Below, piece by piece: positions 1 to 5,943 of a stretch of 7,968 nt of DNA (within the stretch, counting starts at the first letter, position 1; every line of letters begins with the position of its first letter). This stretch comes from Chloroflexota bacterium (GTDB lineage Bacteria; Chloroflexota; Chloroflexia; JAMDCE01). The notes under the pieces are model-generated. The model was not told the DNA's origin, searched no databases, and saw only the letters and a list, made by a program, of their open reading frames with translations. Made by a program: the position numbers and the translations under genes. The stretch covers positions 1 to 7,968 of the forward strand of contig JAMDCE010000565.1 of the NCBI GenBank assembly GCA_023489135.1, in the 5' to 3' direction.

Positions 1-1342
1 TGAGCGTAGTGCTGTCCACAGCCAGTTCCACGGAGCCGATGGATTCGCCTCTGGGCTGAAGAGCGTCTAGCAACATAAGGGCCGCCTGACCTGGTCTAGG
101 AGTAGAGGCGAGGACTCTTCCGCTACCTATTATTAGATCGAGGGGGACATGTTCGGCGGAAGGACCGAGTTGGGTAACGAGGTGGTGTAGGGCCGCGCGG
201 GCGAACGATTGCTCAACCAGAAGGTCGCGGGAAGTTGCTGGCGCCTGACCCGGATTCAACTTCTTGTTGCGAGCCCACTCCACGATCTCGTCGGCCGACA
301 TTTCGAAGGGAAGCCACCGGGCAATATCGTCGGCTTCCAAATTGGCCAGAACGTTAGCGATGTTGCGGCCAAGACCCAGCTTGCCTTCGATGATAGAGGT
401 GAAGGCATCGTCTTTTGCCAGAAAAACGCTGAGAGTGGACCCTCCAAGGTCGGCCGTCAGCACGGCGCGCCGATATTGTTTGGCGATGAATCTGGTGACC
501 AGACCGACACACTCGGCTGAGGGAGAGATGTCGGCGCTTGACCATCCGGCCAACTTGGCGATGCCGGGAACCTTGGCTAGTGACTGTTTGGCAAATATCT
601 CTCGTAGAGCCTGCAGCAGTGGTGCCGGATTCTCGACGTTAGCGGCCGGGCGGATGTTGTCTATGGCCTGAAACTCGGCCTTTCCGCTCATGACCTCGGC
701 TACGCGGCTGACGGCCTGGCTGTTGCCGGCAAATACAAGTCGGGTTCTTTCGTCGCCCTGCTCGGAACTGGCGAGGAGCCGACCTTCCGAGACGAGAAGC
801 TCGGCCAGTCTGACCAGGGGGTCTGGAGCATCGCCTGCCTGACCGTCCACCATAACTATAACGGCCGCTCTTGCGGTCGCGTCGTTGGCCCCGAAATGAG
901 CGATCTCTCGCTTTGCCCCCCTTGCCGGCCCTTCCTGCAACTGAGGAAGAGTCACTTCCTGCACGGCGAAGCTGCAGAGGCTTTGGGCGACTAGCCGAGC
1001 GCTCTGCAAGGCCTTGCCATCCGCGTTGGCGGCGATGAGGAGTGGGAGAACGTCCCCGGCGCTAGTCAGGGCGACGAAAACGTCCACGCCGTTCCCGTTT
1101 TTCTGGCGCGGAACGAGTAGAGAGCCATCGACGAGCAACTGGCGACCGCTGAGGAGTTCCAGTTGAGCGATAGCCTCACGAACACCTATGGTAACGTCGG
1201 ACGACGGCTCGATGGTGCTGCGGGCTTCGCCTTTCCCAACGAAGCGGTACTCGCCTTCCACCAGTTCGATGAGGCTGACCTGAGTCGTCAGGCTGCCGCA
1301 ATCTGCTACAAGTATGGAGTCTATCGACTGATTATCGTTCAT
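1..1342 (-). CDS. glmL: GlmL/MutL-family ASKHA-fold protein (3' end cut by window)
   Basis: About 447 codons are in the window; the C-terminus lies beyond the left edge. The protein has actin/Hsp70-like ATPase motifs: a phosphate-1 loop DCGSLTT (residues 14-20), a phosphate-2 loop ADLGGST (297-303) and an adenosine-type motif DLIIGSG (402-408). The stretches RWLPFEM and QAALMLLDALQP also resemble the long glutamate mutase L proteins that I recall from Chloroflexota. In clostridia GlmL is associated with the B12-dependent glutamate mutase, probably as a reactivating chaperone. No mutase subunit is visible here, so the real role is uncertain. The ATG at 1342 is the only plausible start, because an in-frame TAA lies just upstream with no start codon between. 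The Shine-Dalgarno is weak. It lies 26 nt downstream of the zinc-ribbon gene, probably in the same transcript. Phosphate-1 is diverged: Leu replaces the usual Thr, and Gln21 stands where Lys is common. Confidence 0.85.
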   Translation of the reverse strand, partial: MNDNQSIDSILVADCGSLTTQVSLIELVEGEYRFVGKGEARSTIEPSSDVTIGVREAIAQLELLSGRQLLVDGSLLVPRQKNGNGVDVFVALTSAGDVLPLLIAANADGKALQSARLVAQSLCSFAVQEVTLPQLQEGPARGAKREIAHFGANDATARAAVIVMVDGQAGDAPDPLVRLAELLVSEGRLLASSEQGDERTRLVFAGNSQAVSRVAEVMSGKAEFQAIDNIRPAANVENPAPLLQALREIFAKQSLAKVPGIAKLAGWSSADISPSAECVGLVTRFIAKQYRRAVLTADLGGSTLSVFLAKDDAFTSIIEGKLGLGRNIANVLANLEADDIARWLPFEMSADEIVEWARNKKLNPGQAPATSRDLLVEQSFARAALHHLVTQLGPSAEHVPLDLIIGSGRVLASTPRPGQAALMLLDALQPRGESIGSVELAVDSTTL

Positions 1343-1368
1343 CTTCTCGTCTAGAAAGGCTGTTTAAG

Positions 1369-2502
1369 TTATCGTCCCAGCAGACCAGATAAGGTCGGAA
1401 ATTGGTTGCTATAAGCCAGCACAAGGAATAGGGCCGCCAGCGCGACAATAACGACAAGGATCAGTAGAACCAGTAGTCTCTTGCCACCGGACCGCGCCTC
1501 TCGTCCCTTTTCTGGGACCGGCACAAAGTCCTTGATTCGGTCTTTGCCCTCCGGCGCTGTCGTCAGTAGGTTCGCCGCGGGGGGCGTCGTCGCTAGGGAA
1601 GCAAGGAGGTTGGCCGCCTCGGAACTAGGAGGTCGGGGAGACAGGGGGCCGCCAGCGCGCGCTGAAGGGCCGGAATCTGAGAGAGAGGTGGACCCGGCAC
1701 CTTCCCAGGGGAAATCCTCCGCTCCAGCGCGCTCCTGGGAGGTGTCTTCCATCAGCCAGGTCGGTGAAGAACTGGCCGCCGTCTTCGGTTCCAGCGTCGA
1801 GGGCGAGTCCGGGGTTGAAGCATCCGAGAGAGATGCCTCCGGAAAAGTCCACCCATCCTCCTCTACCGGCAAGTCGACGCTTTTTAACCATTCCGGCAAA
1901 TCCTCGTCGCTAAGCAATCCGGTGATCAGCGTCGTTTCCTCATCCTTCTCTTGTGAAGCAGCCTCTTCCGCACCAGCCTGATCAGGCTCGTTCAAGGGAC
2001 CTATCGAGCTGGGCTGAGAGGCTTCGTCGGCAGGGGACACTGACATCAGACTGGCGTCAAGGGATTCGGATGGAGAGCCATCGCTGAGGGCCTGTGCCGG
2101 TGCCGCCTCCGCGGCCGAGGCAAACGGAGTAGAGGTCTCACCGTCTGCTGCTGCCTGTGATCGAACAGCTTCGCTTTCTCGATTGTCGCCGGAAGAGGCG
2201 CTATCGTCTCCAGCGATCCAATCTGGCAGAGGTTCCTCCAAGAGCCAGGATGGTAGTGTATCCTCATCAGAATCGTGCGCTGGAGAATCCGACTCTCTGG
2301 AGTCATCCGTGGAGGATTCCGAAACTAGCTGTAAAGCCGCCCCGCACCTGAAGCATGAGGCGGCGCCGGGCTCGTTTTCCGCGCCGCAGCTGGAGCAACT
2401 CGATAGCGGCCTCTGGGAATCGCCGGGCAATTCCTGGCCGCAATTGTTACAGAATACGCTGCCTTCGCGGTTCGCGGTGCCGCACGATGCGCAATAAATC
2501 AC
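1369..2502 (-). CDS. Tail-anchored double zinc-ribbon protein
   Basis: This is a 377-residue protein of unknown function. Two N-terminal zinc ribbons are clear: Cys4/Cys7/Cys18/Cys21 and Cys36/Cys39/Cys50/Cys53, each CxxC-x10-CxxC. A long, low-complexity Ser/Glu/Asp/Ala-rich region follows (about 60-330) and is probably disordered. It contains short repeated aromatic motifs: LPSWL (Trp86), LPDWI (Trp95), LPEWL (Trp205) and SPTWL (Trp249). A basic patch precedes one C-terminal transmembrane helix (about 343-363) and a short tail. By the positive-inside rule, the zinc ribbons and linker face the cytoplasm. The start is GTG, supported by the first zinc ribbon beginning at residue 4 and by AGGAG ten bases upstream (2513-2517). 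It is the first gene of a likely two-gene unit with the GlmL-like gene. The architecture suggests a membrane-anchored scaffold or adaptor, but that is inference. Confidence 0.88.
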   Translation of the reverse strand: MIYCASCGTANREGSVFCNNCGQELPGDSQRPLSSCSSCGAENEPGAASCFRCGAALQLVSESSTDDSRESDSPAHDSDEDTLPSWLLEEPLPDWIAGDDSASSGDNRESEAVRSQAAADGETSTPFASAAEAAPAQALSDGSPSESLDASLMSVSPADEASQPSSIGPLNEPDQAGAEEAASQEKDEETTLITGLLSDEDLPEWLKSVDLPVEEDGWTFPEASLSDASTPDSPSTLEPKTAASSSPTWLMEDTSQERAGAEDFPWEGAGSTSLSDSGPSARAGGPLSPRPPSSEAANLLASLATTPPAANLLTTAPEGKDRIKDFVPVPEKGREARSGGKRLLVLLILVVIVALAALFLVLAYSNQFPTLSGLLGR

Positions 2503-2517
2503 TTTGCCCCGTCTCCT

Positions 2518-2543
2518 AGCGATAAGATATTACAGCGATAAGA
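2518..2543 (-). repeat. 10-bp direct repeat overlapping the zinc-ribbon promoter
   Basis: Two exact copies of TCTTATCGCT (minus-strand reading) lie at 2534-2543 and 2518-2527, with a 16-bp period. The downstream copy overlaps the -10 element and the upstream copy sits in the spacer. It could be an operator, or simply a chance duplication. Confidence 0.55.
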
Positions 2544-2552
2544 GGTTGTCAA
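2524..2552 (-). promoter_or_regulatory. Sigma70-type promoter for the zinc-ribbon/GlmL unit
   Basis: The minus strand shows a consensus -35 TTGACA (2547-2552), a 17-bp spacer and a -10 TATCTT (2524-2529; four of six consensus bases). The predicted transcription start is near 2517, only about 15 nt before the GTG start, so the 5' end would fall right at the AGGAG Shine-Dalgarno. The untranslated leader would therefore be very short. Confidence 0.6.
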
Positions 2553-2625
2553 GCACTGCGTCTAGTACAATCGTCCCAGATTCAGATAACCATCAACTGG
2601 CAGCGGGCAGCAATCAGGTCATTCA

Positions 2626-2647
2626 TGCGGGGGGCTTGTCCCCCGCA
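2626..2647. repeat. GC-rich stem-loop in the dtd/zinc-ribbon intergenic region
   Basis: This is a perfect 8-bp inverted repeat, TGCGGGGG / CCCCCGCA, with a 6-nt loop. No run of T follows on either strand, so it is not a classical rho-independent terminator. It may be a repetitive extragenic element or a structure at the 3' end of the dtd transcript. Confidence 0.55.
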
Positions 2648-2745
2648 CGCTTCCATACGCTCTCCCGAATGCTAGATACCGTCCGTTATTACGCGTTCCT
2701 ATTCCTTGGCCACCTCCTTGAAACCTCAAGAAGTCTCCCTGCTGG

Positions 2746-2770
2746 TAGCTGACGGCCCATAGCTGATGGC
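2746..2770. repeat. Short direct repeat downstream of dtd
   Basis: Two copies of TAGCTGAyGGC (2746-2756 and 2760-2770) differ at one base and have a 14-bp period. They lie just after the dtd stop codon. Apart from this, the stem-loop and the promoter, I see nothing in the 274-nt gap from 2503 to 2776. Confidence 0.5.
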
Positions 2771-2776
2771 TGACCG

Positions 2777-3223
2777 CTACAAGATCTCGGTGTCTAAAAC
2801 GATGGTCACCGGACCATCGTTGAATATCTTAACTAGCATGTGCGCCTGAAAGACCCCGGAGGCGACCGGAAGCCCCAGTTCCCGAATCCGGTCCGCAAAA
2901 CAGTCTACCAGGGCCCTGGCCTTTTCGGGCGCAGCGGCCTCGATAAAACTGGGGCGTCTACCTTTACGCGCGTCTGCATACAGCGTAAACTGCGATACCA
3001 CTAGGACTTCAGCCCCGACCTCGGGGGCCGAGAGGTTGAACTTCCCCGCCTCGTCAGTAAAGATCCGGAGATTGGCTATTTTTCGAGCGAGAGCGTTAGC
3101 CTGTTCTTCGCTGTCATCGCGGCCAACCCCGAGGAGAACGACCAGGCCACAGCCGATGGACCCGACAACTCTATCCTCCACGGTGACAGAGGCTTCGCTG
3201 ACGCGCTGGACAACCGCTCTCAA
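2777..3223 (-). CDS. dtd: D-aminoacyl-tRNA deacylase (DTD)
   Basis: This protein hydrolyses D-amino acids, and in known members also mischarged glycine, off tRNA in the cytoplasm. It is 148 residues, the usual family length, and begins with the family signature MRAVVQRV. The catalytic SQFTLYAD motif is at 77-84, and the NDGPVT motif near 135-140 supplies the Gly-Pro pair that enforces chiral specificity. The start is TTG rather than ATG. It is fixed by the alignment of MRAVVQRV and by GAGGG four bases upstream. The TTG overlaps the ispDF TGA as TTGA, so the gene is probably translationally coupled to ispDF. No key residue appears to be missing. Confidence 0.96.
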   Translation of the reverse strand: MRAVVQRVSEASVTVEDRVVGSIGCGLVVLLGVGRDDSEEQANALARKIANLRIFTDEAGKFNLSAPEVGAEVLVVSQFTLYADARKGRRPSFIEAAAPEKARALVDCFADRIRELGLPVASGVFQAHMLVKIFNDGPVTIVLDTEIL

Positions 3224-4404
3224 CGGACCCTCTGCAGTAGAGCGGTGGCGTAGGCGGCAATGCCCTCGCCTCGGCCCGCGAATCCTAAACCCTCGGTAGT
3301 TGTGGCCTTAATACTGATTCGATCTGCCGGCGCTCCCACCGCTTCGGCCGTGTTTTCCACCATCCTGGGAATGAAAGGTGCCAGTTTGGGACTCTCGGCA
3401 ACGATGGTCGCGTCGACGTTTCCCACTCGCCAGCCTTGCTCCCGCAACTTTTCTCCAACGGCGTTCAGAAGCTTGAGGCTGGAAATGCCCTTATAGGCGG
3501 AATCGCCTGGTGGAAAGTGCTTTCCAAGATCTCCTAGCGCCGCCGCGCCGAGGAGAGCATCCATAACAGAGTGCAAGAGGACGTCGGCGTCAGAGTAGCC
3601 GTCTAGCCCCCGAGGGTAAGGTATCTGCACGCCGCCCAGGATGAGTTTTCTTCCAGTCACGAGAGGATGCACGTCGTAGCCTATGCCGACGCGCGTTGCT
3701 GGCTGATAATTTCCTCCGCGGCTAAGAATCAACTCGGCCAGGGTCACATCTTCCGGTGTAGTTATCTTTATGTTATCGTACGATCCCAGGCTGACTTTGA
3801 CCGGATGGCCGATCTGCTCCACCAATTGGGCATCGTCTGTGGCCGGCAGTCCTTTCTCTCGGGCGTTGCGGTAGGCTCCCATGATGAGCTCATAGCGGAA
3901 AACCTGAGGCGTCTGCGCGGCCCAGAGGGTGGCCCGATCCGGCGTCTGTCTGATGACAAGGTCAGGGCCGACCACCTTCACCGTGTCTTTGACCGGCACA
4001 GCCGCGATCGCGGCGCCGTACTGCTGCGCTTCCATTAGAACGCGACGGATAATCTCGCCGGTGATGAATGGACGAGCCCCGTCGTGGATAGCGACCCAGG
4101 AGGGCTGTGAAAGGGCCATCAGTCCTTGCCAGATCGAGTCCTGACGGCGATCTCCACCAGGTTGAACGCTGCTTACCTTGCGCCAACCGCACCGGCTAAC
4201 CAGCTCTTGGACACGCTCCACGTTGTCTGGGTTGACGACCAGGGCGATTTCGCTTACCAGAGGGGAGTCATCGAAAACCTTAACCGTATGGGCAAGAAGG
4301 GGCTGGCCGGCCAGCGACAAGAATTGCTTGTCCGCTCCTCCCATGCGGGTGCTTTTCCCCGCCGCGGCGATGATCACACTGGTCTGTAGTTGATTCTCTT
4401 CCAT
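3220..4404 (-). CDS. ispDF: Bifunctional IspD-IspF enzyme of the MEP isoprenoid pathway
   Basis: This 394-residue fusion joins MEP cytidylyltransferase and MEcPP synthase. The N-terminal IspD domain (about 1-225) has the nucleotide-binding [10 protein letters not shown], then [14 protein letters not shown] and [11 protein letters not shown] linker of roughly a dozen residues leads to IspF (about 237-394), with metal ligands Asp244 and His246 in GYDVHPL and His278 in DVLLH, plus the C-terminal [19 protein letters not shown]. coli IspF has a His at position 34; here the equivalent is Tyr270 (GYSDADV). The ATG at 4404 is preferred over the TTG two codons upstream. The Shine-Dalgarno is weak. IspD and IspF act two steps apart, with IspE between them, and no ispE is visible. 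It follows the YacL-like gene, as separate ispD and ispF do in Bacillus, and overlaps dtd by 4 nt. Confidence 0.96.
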   Translation of the reverse strand: MEENQLQTSVIIAAAGKSTRMGGADKQFLSLAGQPLLAHTVKVFDDSPLVSEIALVVNPDNVERVQELVSRCGWRKVSSVQPGGDRRQDSIWQGLMALSQPSWVAIHDGARPFITGEIIRRVLMEAQQYGAAIAAVPVKDTVKVVGPDLVIRQTPDRATLWAAQTPQVFRYELIMGAYRNAREKGLPATDDAQLVEQIGHPVKVSLGSYDNIKITTPEDVTLAELILSRGGNYQPATRVGIGYDVHPLVTGRKLILGGVQIPYPRGLDGYSDADVLLHSVMDALLGAAALGDLGKHFPPGDSAYKGISSLKLLNAVGEKLREQGWRVGNVDATIVAESPKLAPFIPRMVENTAEAVGAPADRISIKATTTEGLGFAGRGEGIAAYATALLQRVR

Positions 4405-4449
4405 TGCCAAGCCTTGGGCTCGCCTACGGCTCGCTGCCCCTCAGGCAGG

Positions 4450-4499
4450 CCCCGTGATATGTAGAGCCTTTATTAATAAAGACTCTACATATCACGGGG
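4450..4499. repeat. 50-bp near-perfect palindrome between the PIN-TRAM gene and ispDF
   Basis: Outer arms CCCCGTGATATGTAGAG (4450-4466) and its exact reverse complement (4483-4499) flank an inner perfect palindrome, CTTTATTAATAAAG (4468-4481). The only mismatch is the pair 4467/4482. The RNA could form a 24-bp stem with one internal mismatch. No T-run follows in the direction of transcription, so it is not a canonical terminator. It could be a processing site, an attenuating structure, a protein-binding site or a small mobile palindromic element. Confidence 0.85.
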
Positions 4500-4501
4500 T
4501 A

Positions 4502-4516
4502 CTACAGATCACAGGC
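4502..4516. repeat. Degenerate copy of the palindrome's right arm
   Basis: CTACAGATCACAGGC matches CTACATATCACGGGG (4485-4499) at 12 of 15 positions as a direct repeat with a 17-bp period. It suggests the palindrome grew from, or sits in, a small repeat cluster. It ends just before the stop codon of the PIN-TRAM gene. Confidence 0.45.
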
Positions 4517-4520
4517 CCGA

Positions 4521-5573
4521 CTAGCTCTCTTTCAAATGCGCGAAGATCATTCGCCCCGCCACAGTCTGAAGCACACGGGTGACGACAACATCTACATCGG
4601 AATTTATGTGCCTGCGCCCGTTCTCGACGACGATCATGGTTCCGTCGTCCAGATACCCGACCCCTTGACCGACCTCTTTTCCTTCCTGGATGATCCGAAC
4701 GGCCATTTCTTCACCAGGCAGAACGACGGGCTTAACGGCGTTGGCCAGTTCGTTGATATTGAGAACACGGACACCCTGCAGTTCGGCCACCCGATTGAGA
4801 TTGTAGTCGTTGGTGATGATGGGGTAGTGGTGCGCTTTGGCCAGCTTTATCAGCTTTCCATCAACTTCGCTAACGTCCTTCGAGTCTATCTCCGTGATCT
4901 GAATGGGTACGACGGACTCCTTCTGAAGGCGATTTAGCATATCCAGGCCTCGGCGACCACGATTTCGCCGAAGAACATCCCCAGAGTCGGCGATGTGCTG
5001 CAGCTCTTCCAGCACAAAGCGAGGGATTAGCAGAGTGCCATCAAGGAAGCCAGTCTGGCTTATGTCGGCGATTCGTCCATCGATGATGGCGCTGGTATCC
5101 ACTAGGACGCCTTTTTTGCCATCGTGTTTGCTGGTATCGCCACCGCCGATGGCGTGCCTGCGGACATTAAAGAAGTCGAAAATATCCATTTTTTTCATCA
5201 GCATGATGCTGATGCCGAAGTAGCTGAAGATTACCGTGGCCACGAAGGGAAGAACCTTACCAAAGTACCACGGTAGCATGGACAGAGGAAAGGCCAGGAG
5301 GGCCGAAATAATCAGGCCCACAATGAGTCCTACCGCTGAAGCAACCAGATCGGGGGCAGATACTGTCTTGATGCGGCTGCGCAGCCAGCGAAAGGGATAA
5401 GTGGTCACATAGGGGGTTAAGATGAGGCCGAGGGCGGCACCAGCTAAAGAAAGGATAAGTACATAACGAAGTTGATTGGGATTCCCCTCTCCCCCCACCA
5501 CCATTCCAAGCTGCCAACCAAGTACGCTTGCCGCAACCATCCCCGCAATTCGAAAAATGAAATCTACACTCAT
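4521..5573 (-). CDS. yacL: YacL-like membrane protein with PIN and TRAM domains
   Basis: This is a 350-residue membrane protein. About four transmembrane helices fill the N-terminal part (roughly 5-27, 35-56, 76-100 and 107-126). A cytoplasmic PIN nuclease-fold domain follows (about 155-270), with the acidic site residues Asp159 in LVDTSAIIDGR, Glu190, Asp238 and Asp256 in TNDYNLN all present. A C-terminal TRAM RNA-binding domain occupies about 285-347. The order matches Bacillus YacL, whose biological role is poorly defined; a membrane-tethered RNA-binding nuclease is the natural inference. I chose the ATG at 5573 because AAGGAG (5583-5588) lies nine bases upstream. The open frame continues to a TTG at 5600, but that would place the Shine-Dalgarno inside the gene. 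The YacL, IspD, IspF order is conserved with Bacillus. Confidence 0.93.
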   Translation of the reverse strand: MSVDFIFRIAGMVAASVLGWQLGMVVGGEGNPNQLRYVLILSLAGAALGLILTPYVTTYPFRWLRSRIKTVSAPDLVASAVGLIVGLIISALLAFPLSMLPWYFGKVLPFVATVIFSYFGISIMLMKKMDIFDFFNVRRHAIGGGDTSKHDGKKGVLVDTSAIIDGRIADISQTGFLDGTLLIPRFVLEELQHIADSGDVLRRNRGRRGLDMLNRLQKESVVPIQITEIDSKDVSEVDGKLIKLAKAHHYPIITNDYNLNRVAELQGVRVLNINELANAVKPVVLPGEEMAVRIIQEGKEVGQGVGYLDDGTMIVVENGRRHINSDVDVVVTRVLQTVAGRMIFAHLKES

Positions 5574-5582
5574 CCTGTTGGT

Positions 5583-5588
5583 CTCCTT
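5583..5588 (-). promoter_or_regulatory. Shine-Dalgarno deciding the PIN-TRAM start
   Basis: AAGGAG on the minus strand lies nine bases before the ATG at 5573. It supports that start over the upstream in-frame TTG at 5600. Confidence 0.8.
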
Positions 5589-5653
5589 GCGTTGCGACAA
5601 CCCTATTCATTCATTGAGCTTGCTGAAACATCACCCCCCTTTGAAAACGGATA

Positions 5654-5673
5654 GGTGTGTCCAAAGGCACACC
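5654..5673. repeat. Stem-loop in the PIN-TRAM leader
   Basis: GGTGTG / CACACC arms enclose TCCAAAGG. Two more C-G pairs can form past a bulged T, leaving an AAA loop (plus-strand reading). It lies about 80 nt upstream of the PIN-TRAM start. There is no downstream T-run, so it is not a standard terminator. A leader RNA structure is possible. Confidence 0.45.
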
Positions 5674-5887
5674 TTCACAAGACGCCATCTGTCGACTATG
5701 CAATAATAATAAGAAGAATTATGATTCCGTAGGCTCGCATCGTCGACTGTGTCTTTTCAGGCAATGTCCCCTTGAGATTTAGAGAAGTATTCTCCTGTCC
5801 GGCCCGGAAAGGTCTCCTCTTCTCAGATTTGCTTCTGAAGCTCACCAACCGAAAGGAATCGCAACAAGAATCGCCGCCACACCAGGA

Positions 5888-5916
5888 ATGTTAGCATAGT
5901 TTGAGACGAGTGTAAA
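5888..5916 (-). promoter_or_regulatory. Extended -10 promoter candidate downstream of the PHP gene
   Basis: The minus strand reads TTTACA (5911-5916), a 17-bp spacer ending in TGC, then TAACAT (5888-5893). The -35 matches five of six consensus bases and the -10 four of six, with an extended -10 TG. It would drive the PIN-TRAM, ispDF and dtd genes with a long leader. Confidence 0.45.
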
Positions 5917-5943
5917 GCTTGCGGCGCTGGAAATTCGGCATTA

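Larger units (their letters stand above)
5574..5943. other. 370-nt intergenic region / leader of the PIN-TRAM-ispDF-dtd unit
   Basis: No convincing gene is present on either strand. Read on the minus strand it holds a promoter candidate close to the PHP gene, a 14-codon isoleucine-rich open frame, an A/T-rich patch (about 5701-5723), a stem-loop and the Shine-Dalgarno for the PIN-TRAM gene. If the promoter near 5888-5916 is used, the transcript has an untranslated leader of roughly 300 nt. I recognise no known riboswitch in it. Confidence 0.6.

Noticed and set aside
209..671. Two plus-strand open frames of about 100-135 codons
   Set aside because: They lie opposite the GlmL-like gene, whose minus-strand frame carries recognisable ATPase motifs; the plus frames show no family features.
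1481..1981. Plus-strand 166-codon open frame rich in Ser, Arg and Ala
   Set aside because: It is the complement of the low-complexity linker of the zinc-ribbon gene; its composition is explained by that overlap.
2590..2730. Minus-strand mini-ORFs of 24-36 codons in the dtd/zinc-ribbon gap
   Set aside because: They use the GC-rich hairpin as coding sequence, have poor or non-ATG start contexts and resemble no family I know.
4450..4499. Rho-independent terminator for the PIN-TRAM gene
   Set aside because: The hairpin is strong but no T-tract follows it on either strand; kept as a palindromic repeat of unknown role.
5718..5746. Alternative minus-strand promoter TCGACG-17-CATAAT
   Set aside because: The -35 is poor and the A/T-rich patch makes a -10-like hexamer likely by chance; the candidate at 5888-5916 is better.
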